From: Diogma glabrata
Taxonomy: Eukaryota > Arthropoda > Insecta > Diptera > Cylindrotomidae
DNA: 64,000 bases
Assembly: GCA_963693315.1 (NCBI GenBank)
Contig: OY856187.1
Span: forward strand, 115,614,843-115,678,842
Direction of reading: 5' to 3'
Below, piece by piece: positions 10,812 to 21,840 of this stretch (position 1 is its first letter; each line of letters starts with the position of its first letter). Below the pieces are notes generated by a model. It searched no databases and was not told the DNA's origin. It saw only the letters and a program-made list of their open reading frames with translations. A program made the translations under genes and the position numbers.

Positions 10812-12160
10812 TAAGAATATCAAAGGCTGTATTGATGGTTTCAAGAAATACGCAGGTGGCCTCGCTATTTTTGAAATCATCTAAACATAGCTCTTCTCTA
10901 CAAAAATTAATCGCATCTGCTACTGATTGACTTAAAACTTGTACCGCTAAGCTTACTTCATTTTTTTGTTGTGAAAGTAAATATGGGCTTTTCTCACTTT
11001 ATTCCCTAAATGTAAACCCTCTTGGTCTTGTAATTTTTCTAAGGTCGTTATATATTTCCATTCAATGAAACTACCATTACAATCAGTAATAGATTTTATC
11101 TCGCCAAACACAATTCTTATTAGCTTAATGCTATGACATGGATCAAGGATATTTCCAATATGTTCCATAAAAAAGCTCTACCGACTATTTTCACTGAATA
11201 AATCCACCCCTAGCAGCTTACACATTGTATAGTTGGTTGGTGCACCATCGAACGTAACACCGATTAACCTAACTTTACATTCATGTACCAAAATAATTGC
11301 ATGCAACAGTAAATTCTTTTTCTGTTCACCGGACAGGGATGCTATCGGAAAATATCCAATTGGAATTTTCCAAGATTTGTTGACAGCAACAACCATGAAC
11401 ACTAAAATTTGTGTCGCTTTTTCCTCACTGAATTGGTTGTTGCTACCAGTTTCAACAAATCCATAATTTCGGTTACCGTCCCAATCAATGTGCTACCTGA
11501 TATGGATTTCATCAAAAACAAGCTCACCAAATATTTCTTGATTGCCCTCTGCGGCAAGTTGACATGCATGGCGAGCACTAATAGATTCGTTAGTGAATCC
11601 TGGAAGGCAATGGTAGTTTTGATACCATTTTGTTATAGTGGGTGGATGCGGTAATGCACAATCAAATGTCTCACGAACATAGCTGTAAGATACATAGCTG
11701 AATTCACACATCGTAATATCTAGAAATTTAATACAAAAAATACCAAAGAAATAGCTGTAAGCTTTTGGAGAAAAAAATAGGTAGATTTTTATATGAAATT
11801 TACCTAAAAATTTAAATTTAAGGCAAAAGTCTTAAGCTCATCGTTGTATAACTGTTCCACTGCCAAACCCTTGCGCTTTAGCCACTGTCTTTCCAGCAAG
11901 CTTTTTGTCAATGGGTCGACGGATTGAAACAAATCAAACAATTCTACTGAAATCAAATTTTGTTCAGAAAGCTGTTTGATTATGTTTTTATAGCTACCAA
12001 TTCTATTTTTATTTCTCCTTATTTTTTGATTGAGGGTTTTAATTTTGCTCGTTTGTTGATGTACTGCTTTTAATTTAGTTATTTTAGCTCGAAAACGCTC
12101 ACGGCGTTCAGACTGGGATGCCGAGCTTTCTGATGACTTCAAAGCATCTTTAAGTTTCAT
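10812..12160 (-). pseudogene. P-element (THAP9-type) transposase, N-terminal and middle part
   Basis: Minus-strand fragments in order. A basic, coiled-coil-like region with a QSERRERFRAKITKLKAVH stretch ends in DELKTFALNLNF (12160-11804). Next come SYVRETFDCALPHPPTITKW and GELVFDEIH (11711-11493). Then FMVVAVNKSWKIPIGYFPI and VRLIGVTFDGAPTN (11402-11178), IKLIRIVFGE and HLGNKVRKAHIYFHNKKMK (11168-10953), and finally SVADAINFCREELCLDDFKN and SEATCVFLETINTAFDILN to 10812. These are the RNase-H-like core and GTP-binding-region landmarks of P transposases. No THAP zinc finger is visible upstream. Several stops and shifts, a 29-base hairpin insertion and the LINE A insert disable it. Confidence 0.82.
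11778..11806. mobile_element. 29-base hairpin insertion in P transposase
   Basis: A 29-base word with ends TAGGTAGATTT and AAATTTACCTA pairing as a stem. It sits exactly between the LNF and SPKAY codons of the transposase, and its outer bases bring an in-frame stop. A second 29-base copy of the same design is at 20075-20103. Confidence 0.5.
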
Positions 12161-12377
12161 AGCCTTAAAAATTAAAATAAAATAAGAAAATAATTAATTT
12201 AATTTAACAGTTATCGTTTAAACAATCTAAAAACAACACTATAACCAAACACTAAAAACACCACTTCAAAATTGCAAACCTCTTGTAACAATTATATTAT
12301 AGTTTGCAAAACTACATAAAATAAAAATCCTAACCTAAATCTGAGTACTAACAAATTTTGACGACAGGTGGTCTAAG
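12161..12377. other. AT-rich leader between P remnant and T2
   Basis: No motif recognised. It may contain 5' P-element sequence, but I see no 31-bp P-type terminal repeat. Confidence 0.4.
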
Positions 12378-12915
12378 GCATATATTTATATATAGACCAA
12401 ATCCACGCGAAAGCGATCACTATTTGCGTTTTTTTGGATTCATAATTTTTTATTTAAATTTCACCATGCTTATTCGGTAGAATATAAAAAAAAATTTAGG
12501 ACGTATTTTTTTTTTGCTCCTCTCTTTCTCCGTTCTCCCGTTGTTCCCTTTTGCAAATTCAACGATTATGGCTACACGGTCAACTTTAAGAGTTTGTTAA
12601 AAATCAACGACTTAACGGATTTTAACGATTTATATCTCGTTTGAAAGATAGTTTAATATACTTTAATATAAAAATAATTTGAAAAAATATTTTAGGACAA
12701 AGTATGGTCAGAATACTACAAGTAATTTTATTTTTTAAGTTTTTTATCAAAAGGGCTTCATCAAAATTTTTATTTTATTTTTTTTAAATCTTCAATTTAT
12801 TTTCTTTTGAACTGAAAATAAAAAAAAGTGACGTTAACGAACCGTTTGGACAGGAAAAATCGTTAAAGTTAATTCGATTTTATTTTGCATTACACTATGT
12901 CCTGGGTTATAATAA
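12378..12915. repeat. T2 left terminal inverted repeat
   Basis: About 540 bp, inverted match to 14180-14700. It contains the CTCTCTTTCTCCGTTCT and TTCAATTTATTTTCTTTTGA landmarks. Confidence 0.87.
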
Positions 12916-13106
12916 TTTTAATTTGAAAGAAAGAGATTTTACCAAATCCATATATCTATTTTATTCTCTCCAGCAATTTTTGTGAAAAGTTTATCTACTT
13001 TTCTTTGGTTTAGTTCTCAATAAATAGTTCAGAAAGAAGTAACTCCACTCCATTTAAATTAAATTAACATTCTAAAAAAGCAAAAACGTTTAAAGTTTCG
13101 GCCAAA

Positions 13107-14089
13107 TTGTTGGAACATGCCCAATTATTACAACTTAATATAGATAGTGATAGTGAACTTTTATTAACTAAGAAAACAAGAATTCGAACAGCTGCAATAG
13201 AAAATCAACCTGATCCAGGACCATCAACTTCACAATGTGAAGAAAAAGAAACAAATTCGACATGCTCTGAGTCAACAAATCGAAGTATAGGTATAAATGA
13301 ATTTGAACTTGACTTAAATAAATCCATAGGCAGTTCAAATGCAACTATTACTTCGTTAGGAAAAAGTCCTATTTCAACCAGACGGTTAAGGAGTAAAACA
13401 TATAAAAAGAAAAAATTGGAAACCGTAACGCAGGTCATTGCTTCAAAAATATTTCAACAGTCAAATGAAAGTGATTACAGTGAAGAGAATGATGAAGGAC
13501 AAATAATTCAGCAATTGAAAGATAAAATGCGAACAACAACCAGCAATTCAGAAAAATATTTGATTCTTACTGCTTTACCGATGTCATGGTCTATCCGAAA
13601 AATAGCATCAGAATTTAATTTATCACTTTATATGGCGAGAAGAAGTGAATTATTGATTAAAGAAAGAGGTGTTTTAGTGACTTCTTCAAAGAAATTAGGA
13701 TCAATAACACTGAGTGAAGAAACAGTTAAAATAATACAATCTTTTTATTTGGACGATGAGAATAGTCGGGCTTGTCCTGGTAAACGGGATTGCGTAAGAA
13801 CTACTGAGGATAGTTTAACTATTTCAAAGCAACGCAGACTTTTGCTTTTCAATTTAAAAGAAGGATTTCAAATTTTAAAAGAAAATTATCCTGAAATTAA
13901 AGTTGGTTTTTCTAAATTTGCAACACTACGCCCTAAAGAATGTATTTTAGCTTTGGATAGAAATGGTACACATTCTATATGTGTTTGTATGTATTATCAA
14001 AATATATGTATCATACATTGACAACTACAAAGATTTATTGTTAAAAATATTATGCGTAAATCCAACTGAAAAATGCTATTTGAACCAAT
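13107..14089 (+). pseudogene. T2 transposase-like ORF, C-terminus lost
   Basis: A 304-codon ORF (13107-14021) has a low-complexity N-terminal third and a basic RRLRSKTYKKKK patch. After that comes a helix-turn-helix-like block around SWSIRKIASEFNLSLYMARR (residues about 160-180), then ENSRACPGKRDCVR, QRRLLLFNLKEGF, VGFSKFATLRPKECIL and GTHSICVCMYYQN. I recognise these last blocks from an unnamed family of transposase-like insect and cnidarian proteins. A one-base shift at the TGA near 14020 moves the frame, which continues as DNYKDLLLKILCVNPTEKCY before a stop near 14089. The catalytic C-terminal portion is missing, consistent with internal deletion. Confidence 0.6.
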
Positions 14090-14179
14090 AGTTAGTTGGT
14101 TAAATTAAATTACTTAAATTAAATTACTCAAACAATAGTCTTAGAGGTGAAAAAGCGAAAAGAAAGCTTGATAATATAG

Positions 14180-15070
<891 letters not shown>

Positions 15071-15393
15071 TATTTATTATCTTGATTAAATGCCTAGATA
15101 TCTTTTAATTGCGAATTAAATGTTAAATATGAATGGTTTGTATGCCAACTTTCAGATGGCAGTGTAATTCAATTTATTCAATTGATAGTAAACTTCAACT
15201 TCGTATAATGCCATTATTAGACTATCAAATATGTTTTAGTAAAGAAAGTTTTGTTTTATTTGATAATAAACGAAAAGCATATTATGCTAAGTCAAATACG
15301 TTACCAAAGATTATTGATAATATTTTGCACGATCAGACGATTTTGCATGTTTGCTGATTCGTAAATAAACAGTTTCGTTTACAAATCTCTGGT

Positions 15394-15442
15394 CGGTAAG
15401 TAATTACTTACCGATCATGCAGCCGGTAAGTAATTACTTACC
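15394..15442. repeat. Two copies of an 18-base perfect palindrome
   Basis: GGTAAGTAATTACTTACC occurs at 15395-15412 (extended by one pair to 20 bases) and again at 15425-15442, 12 bases apart. Each copy is fully self-complementary. It could be a protein-binding site pair or a remnant of transposon ends. Confidence 0.8.
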
Positions 15443-15603
15443 AGTAAGGGAGACCTCAGGGTGTGAATAAAAACGATTATTAGTTAAATAATTGTGTACG
15501 TCTATTCACTAGCTTCAAATTTAAATAACATTCATTTAAAAATATTGCAATTAAAAGAATTAAAAGCAATTAATTTTGAAAATATATTCGATGGAATCGG
15601 ATC

Positions 15604-15795
15604 GTGTCATATCATCGAAAAATCATACCATCGAAAATCGTTACATCGAATAAAAGCAATAAATTGAAAAATAAAAATTCATTACGTCGAAAAGTCATAG
15701 CATCGAAAAATCACATCACCGAAAATCATATCATCGAAAATTTGATTCACAAAATCGAAAAATCATATCATCGAAAATCGTCTATGGTTTAGTAT
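15604..15795. repeat. TCGA-type minisatellite, left arm
   Basis: Degenerate repeats of a roughly 15-base unit like TCATATCATCGAAAA, ending in a block with TTTGATTCACAAAATCG that is found inverted near 25440. Confidence 0.8.
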
Positions 15796-16339
15796 TGACG
15801 TTAGTATTGAGTATTTAGTATTGAGTATTGACGAAATTTGTATTGGCGAAAGAAAGTGTGTGTCAAGTGTTTGTCAAAAAATCATGAAGTGTGTCAAAAC
15901 ACGAAAATGAGCATATTTTTTGCTTAAAAAATCGTTCATTCTAAGTGATTACGAGTAGTAACATTGAATGTGGAGAAATCTTGATGGTTGGCATTAGTAT
16001 GTGGGACCAGAACCTTGATTATTGTATTGTAAGTGTGTCAAAAAATACTGTCAAGTGTGTCAAAAGAATGATTTTTATATATTTTTTAACCCAATTTTTT
16101 GGAAAAAAATAAAATTAAGTATGCAATTATTTGTATGACTTGAAATGTATTTGAACATGAAATTGGACATGTTTCTATCCAGTTTCAACTCCTCCCAGCT
16201 TATAGGAACAATTGGGAAATATCAAGTTGTTGCAGATTAAATGTCGTTTTTAAAAAAAATGTAATTATGAGAAAGATATTTCTTTTGTAATCGTTTTGTG
16301 TGATTCCACGACTTCTGAATAACAGGAACAGTTGGAAAA

Positions 16340-16840
16340 TAAGTTTGAATTTTCGATTATGTTATAATTTTGGCAATATTTTTAGAATTTTGAAATTTCA
16401 ATCTTTGATTTTTGATTAATTTTTGGAATATTTTTAGAATTTTGAAAAAATTTTGATTTTTGATTTTATTATAAGTTTTGGAATATTTTTAGAATTTTGA
16501 AAAAGTTTTTATTTTGTTTTGATTTTTGCAATTTCCTTAGAATTTTGAAAATAGTTTCAATTTTTGATTTTGTAGTATTCTCTTGAATATGTTTGAACTT
16601 TTGAAGAAAATTGAAATTTACGATTTTATTATAATTTTTAGAATCTTAGAAAAAGTTTAAATTTTTGATTTTGTTATAATTTTTGCAATATGTTTGGAAT
16701 TTTGAAAAATGTTTCAATTTTTGATTTTGTAATAATTTTTGGATTGTTTAGAATTTTGAAAAAGTAAGTTTAAATTTTTGATTTTATTATAATTTTTGGA
16801 ATATTTTTAAATTTTGAAAAAATAATAAATTTTTTTTTGA
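16340..16840. repeat. About 60-bp AT-rich tandem array, left arm
   Basis: About eight degenerate copies of a unit containing TTTTTAGAATTTTGAAAAA and TTTTGATTTTATTATAATTT. The inverted counterpart at about 21710-21960 has fewer copies. Confidence 0.75.
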
Positions 16841-17377
16841 ATTTTTGAGATCAATTAAACTCAAGTAAGTAAAGAAGTAATTGGAATTTTTTCAATTCAA
16901 AGGTATGGTTTGAAGTTTCTCAGAAAAAAAATCCAATTCACATTTTTCGTGTTTCGGATGGGATTCGAACCTAATGTTGGTTCCTAAAAATAGTTATACT
17001 CTAGGGACAGGTCCGAAAGGACGCTGTGTTTGATAACTGTACTGGAAGTGTGTCAAAATTTTAAACCGCGCTAAATCAAATAAAATCGTGTAAAAACGGA
17101 ATCAAATTTTTTTACTAGACCGTGTCAAGTCAAAACCGTCTAAAAAAGACCGTGTAAAAACAGAATTGGGTGTATACCTATTTTTAGGAACCAAAACTTT
17201 TGAAATCGCTCCAGCAGTTTTCTAGATTTCGTAGGTAATGACGGCCGACCGGCAGACAGACAGACATTTTTTTTGCTTTTTTAGAATCAGTAGGTCCTAA
17301 AACGTCAAGAAATGCCAAAAAAAGGTGGGGGTAAGAATTTCACTTTTGGCTCATGAATGTAATACTTAGGTCTTTCA
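16841..17377. other. Loop sequence of the foldback structure, left of hAT
   Basis: No coding recognised. Contains GTGTGTCAAAA words like those in the arms and a GACCGGCAGACAGACAGACA run. Confidence 0.5.
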
Positions 17378-17653
17378 GACCGAAGCAGTGGCGTAGCCAG
17401 AATTTTCCATTGGGGGGGTTCAAGGATTATTTTATAAGACTTAATAGTTTAACCCAATAAACCAATTAATTAGTTTTATTAATAATTTATTACAATAATA
17501 GATACTTCATTTTAATGTTTCCTTAATTTTATTTTTTTAATTAATAATTTTTTAAAAAATAGATTAATGATTTTTTTTGACTATTTTAAATTATTTTTAA
17601 TTAACTTTAAGAAAACAAATATCAAATAATTTTTATTTCAAAACAAAAATATT

Positions 17654-19209
17654 TTTACAATATTTTTTTTTTAAGTAAAAGGTGTTGTGTAGTAGGAATT
17701 ACAAAATATGTCACAACAACACATAGATACCTTTTAAGACCTTATAGGTCCCACAACAACATGCATCTTGAGGTGTTGGTGGACGCTTTATTTAAATCTT
17801 TGTGGATTGCAGGCACTCGAGACTATTGATTCAGGCAAAGCATTCCATTTGTACGATGTACGCACAAAGAAATCCCTTTGCATTTTGTTACTGGGGCAGT
17901 GAGTAATCCCGATAGTTTGACTATTTGCACAAACAGATTAAAGAGTTGAACAAGGAAAAGAAGATGTCTGAGGCATTATAGATCTAATTTCATCCGAGCA
18001 CTGCTCGTGACGATATTTATAAAAAACAACGAGATCAGCAACAGTGCGACGATGTTGTAGGGAATCAAGGTTTAATGTTAAATCTCAATCACCAACAATT
18101 CGTATAGCATGCTTTTCAACAGAGTCCAAAAGGCCCAAGATGGTAACAGATGCAGCGCCCCAAACTTGACAACAATACTCCATGCAGGGACGAATATAGG
18201 ACTTATAAATGTAGAGTAATTGATACGGAGAAAAATATTTTTTACATCTATTGAGGAGGCCGAGTTTTCTTGACGCGCTCTTTGCCATGGCCATGATATG
18301 ATCGCTCCAGAGTAAGTCATTGGAAATTGTGACTCCCAATAAACGAATGTTTTCACATTCGTCTATTTGGTCGTTACACATATTAATTGAAATATCATTG
18401 GGAAACTCGGTCTTTGATCTGGAAACAATCTTAATAGCTGTGTTTTGGTGGAATTAAAATTGACCAAATTTTTGTCACCCCAATCGGCGACTTCTTTCAA
18501 GTCCTCGTTTACATTTAAGGCAGCGTCTCTCCAGGCGGGATTGATTTCTTCATGCATTTTACCCTTTGAAGATAGGGGGACGAATGACTTGTGCAGTGTA
18601 CTATCATCTGCAAAACTATTTGTTGGGTTATTGGTGATTTGCAACAGTTCGTTGATATAAATTAAAAATAAAGTGGGAGATAAAACTGAGCCTTGGGTAC
18701 ATCAGCGTTAATAAATTTGAACTCAGAAATAAAGCCATCTATAGATACTGAGATGTATCGGTTAGACAGAAAATTTTGAATCAACTTCACAACTGCGGGA
18801 TGAAAACCGTACGCAACGAGCTTGTTGATCAAGTTGGCATGCCAGATTCGATCAAATGCTGTTGAGATGTCGAATGCGATTACGTACGTTTCACCACCTT
18901 TCTCAAGTATGCTATTCCAAAGATGTGCTACATAGTTCAATAGATCGGTTGTTGATCTTTTGTTTCTAAAACCGTGTTGGCTGTCATGATATCAAATGGT
19001 TGTCCTCCAAAAATTTGGATATGTGTGAATTAATATATTGCTCGTATATTTTAAACAGCACTGGAAGTAAGGCTATTGGTCTGTAATTTGAAATATCACA
19101 TTTCGTTCCTTTTTTAGGACAGGCTGGACATTGGCCAACTTCCAGCAGGATGGATAAATACCAGATTTATAGGATTTATAAAATATTTTGGTGAGAGTTG
19201 GTGCTATAT
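17654..19209 (-). mobile_element. LINE family A, copy 3, with 13-bp TSD
   Basis: 5'-truncated minus-strand copy, T run near 17664-17673, flanked by AAAACAAAAATAT at 17641-17653 and 19210-19222. Its coding covers RT blocks ISTAFD (near 18860) and FADDST (near 18605) and the C-terminal DLLWSDH and YKSYIRPCMEYCCQVWGAA blocks (near 18310-18150). A one-base loss at the GVPQGS motif (near 18695) shifts the frame. Confidence 0.9.
18078..18940 (-). pseudogene. LINE A reverse transcriptase C-terminal half, frameshifted
   Basis: Minus-strand frames 18940-18662, 18644-18363 and 18381-18085 tile the RT from the ISTAFD block to the RNA-binding tail. Compared with copy 1, the GVPQGS region reads as DVPKAQ after losing one G, then the frame resumes with the FADD box. 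Inactive. Confidence 0.8.
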
Positions 19210-19222
19210 AAAACAAAAATAT

Positions 19223-20190
19223 CGAATAATTTTAATTAATTTTCATAAAACAAATTTCGAATAATTTTTAATTAACTTTAAAAAAGCAAATTTCGAATAA
19301 TTTTTTATTAACTTTAAAAAATGATAATTTTGGTTATTTTTAAATAGAAATTTTTGTGCTAGTGATTTTGAAATTTAAACTTATTTGAAACTGAATGACA
19401 CTTTACCTATTGATTCGCCTCAAACCTGTGTCTAGGAAGGGATGAAAAATGATTTTCCTGATTAATCAAATTCCTTAAAATATCAAGGCGTTAGATATCA
19501 TTTTAACTATTCTAACACAATTAATTTTGTTTTGTATTTAGAACAACTTCCAGGACACTTTGTTTTGTCCGATCTTATCTATTGTCCGATCTACGAAATT
19601 GTTATTTGTTATTTCCGGCACGGAATACTAGTTATGAAAAAATTGCTGTAATTTATTTCTCAAATCCTATTTCACGATGTACAGGAATAGGGCTACAGAT
19701 GTACTCATAAAGAAAGAATTGTAGACAAAATAGTAGACCAGTGGGCATAAATAAAAGACGCCAGAATAGTACATTATGATGCTAGGACGTAAAGCTAAAG
19801 ATTTTGGTCGTATGTGGAGTTGCATCCACATTAAGTCCAAAATAGCTTATGTCCGTGCATCATATACTATTTTTTATTCGCCGCAAGTAAAATATTTTAA
19901 AAAAAATGTTTATTCTAAATTGAAATTACAAATTTGCATAAATTTTGAAATAAAAATATGTGGAACAAGTTACCTTTGACATAATATTTGTTATTTTTTC
20001 CAAATTATTGTATCACTATTTTTTTTTTATTTAGCGTATGGTTTTTTGTGACACATTAAAAATTAAACTTAAAATAGGTAGACTCTTCTATGAAATCTAC
20101 CTAAAACAAAGCATGGATACACATTAAATGAACTTACATTCAATTTGATTGCGCGTCTTTTAGTAAAAAAGTAAAAAGTAAAATATTTGA
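19223..20190. other. hAT interior without recognised genes
   Basis: Begins with three roughly 45-bp tandem units containing CGAATAATTTTTAATTAACTT (also just left of LINE A at 17590), then AT-rich DNA. The 29-base hairpin at 20075-20103 lies here. Confidence 0.5.
20075..20103. mobile_element. 29-base hairpin, second copy
   Basis: Ends TAGGTAGA and TCTACCTA, the same length and plan as 11778-11806, with a different 13-base centre that shares CTATGAAA-like bases. Could be a micro-MITE; see findings. Confidence 0.45.
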
Positions 20191-20206
20191 ACATTGGGCA
20201 GTACAT

Positions 20207-20765
20207 TTGAATATTAGATGTTTACATCGAGCGAGTCTATCCATGCTACTACATCGGGAGTTGCTCAATGGATGTCTGAGATGTCGCCATTGTACCGTCG
20301 AATTGGACACACAGTTGCAATGTGTTTTATGGTTTATTGTGGAGCGCCGCAGTCACACTCAAGGGACTCTGAAATGCCCCAAATGTAGAAAGAATCAGCA
20401 CAACGTCCATGATTCGTTCTTATTCGGTTTAATGTAGTGCAGGTAGACGTGGCAGATCGAAACCAGGTTGGGTAGAAGTCGGGTTAGTAATAGAAAGGCC
20501 AGTTGTATTGATGATGCCAGGAGGTGTCCCAGACATCCAAGATATTAAAATTAGTTGCCAGCAGGTTCTGGCAGTTTTATGTGGAGGCTTTCTTGACTTC
20601 AATCGACAACGAGTGTGGTCACCGTTATCTTCGTGCAAGGGTAACGTGATGTTGTTGGTTACCTTTATATGTTCACGCATGAGAGCATGCGAGCGTCTGA
20701 GTGCAGGTGGAGCGATATTGCTTAACACAGGGCCAAGGTTAAGGGGTGGTTCTGATAACACCACT
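20207..20765 (-). pseudogene. LINE C-terminal remnant (I/LOA-like tail)
   Basis: Minus-strand translation near 20290-20370 gives SESLECDCGAPQ, a stop, then TIKHIATVCPIRR: the Cys-Cys-His-Cys tail that ends the ORF2 of several LINE groups. Upstream frames (to 20765) carry no clear RT motif. In-frame stops and shifts show decay. Confidence 0.5.
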
Positions 20766-20856
20766 TATAGTACGCATCGTGGCATGCAGCTGGCAGTCAA
20801 CTTTTTGAGTATGTGTGCTAGTGAATATGTGTGCTATCACTATGACAACATAGTGG

Positions 20857-21030
20857 AGGGTGGGGTTCTGTGGAACGAAAAGAAAGCAACTGTTCAATTC
20901 ATTCGTAAGATGCCAGGGAAAAAATCTTAATATTAGAATATTAGAGCAATTCTTCTAGAAGACAGAAACTTTAAAATTTCAATGGGGGGGCTTAAACCCG
21001 AATAAACCCGTATGTCGCTACGCCACTGAT
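20857..21030. repeat. Extra copy of the hAT right end
   Basis: The last roughly 175 bp of the hAT element (from GGAACGAAAAGAAAGCAACT through GTATGTCGCTACGCCACTG) occur here and again at 21483-21659, separated by 450 bp. Either two related elements are nested or the end was duplicated internally. 21031-21480 holds no recognised gene. Confidence 0.8.
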
Positions 21031-21840
21031 TTTGGTAATCTGACGACGAATGTTTACATTCGAAACATGTTATAATAAGTATATACCAAAAAAAGTTTGT
21101 TCCGTTGATTATAATTACAATAATTTATTTATATAAATTATTGATTTTATTTAAAAATGTATTAGTCGTTCATCCAGATTTTTCTGCTTCGGCTATTTTA
21201 AGTCGAGTTGCCGTAAAGATTTTAAAATCGTAATTTGTCGAATGACAAAGAAAATAAATAAGTGATACTGAACAAAAAGTGGGAATCGCTGCGAAAATTT
21301 AAATGTTTGCTTAAATAACTTTAATAAACTTAACTTAACTTTAATAAAATCGTAAAATTGCCGAATTGGAAAATTCTTTTCGTAAAAATGCCGAATTTGC
21401 CGAATTTGCCGAATGGGAAAATTCTTGGGCGGGTGTCACAACCCCCAAAACCCCCCTCGGCGTCAGGTCTGACAGGAAGATGGAAGGAGGGGGTTCTGAG
21501 GAACGAAAAGAAAGCAACTGTTCAATTCATTCGTAAGATACCAGGGAAAAATTCTTAATATTAGAATATTAGAGCAATTCTTCTAGATTACAGAAATTTT
21601 AAAATTTCAATGGGGGGGGGGTTTGAACCCGAACAAACCCGTATGTCGCTACGCCACTGGACCGAAGTAATATGAATACATTGCCAGAAAAAGGAAGCAT
21701 TATTGAATTGATTTAAAAAGATTCCAAATATTATAATAAAATCAAAAATTCCAATTTTCTTCAAAATCCAAAAATATTCAAGAGAATATTACAAAATAAA
21801 CAGTTCAAACTTTTTTCAAAAATCCTAAAATTTTTAAAAA

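Larger units (their letters stand above)
17386..21659. mobile_element. hAT-type element, TSD GACCGAAG
   Basis: Starts CAGTGGCGTAGCCAGAATTT and ends in the complement GCTACGCCACTG. Both flanks carry the perfect 8-bp direct repeat GACCGAAG (17378-17385 and 21660-21667). An 8-bp duplication with CAGTG-type ends is the hAT signature. The 4.27 kb interior holds LINE A copy 3, another LINE remnant and a duplicated right end, and shows no hAT transposase. It is non-autonomous or gutted. Confidence 0.85.

Noticed and set aside
11711..11808. Possible intron in the P transposase between LNF and SYVRET
   Set aside because: The codon before the GT is an in-frame stop. The interval is better explained by the 29-base hairpin plus a small duplication around TTACAGCTAT.
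15133..15357. 74-codon plus-strand ORF with plausible composition
   Set aside because: No motif recognised, AT-rich surroundings, no start context or neighbours to support it.
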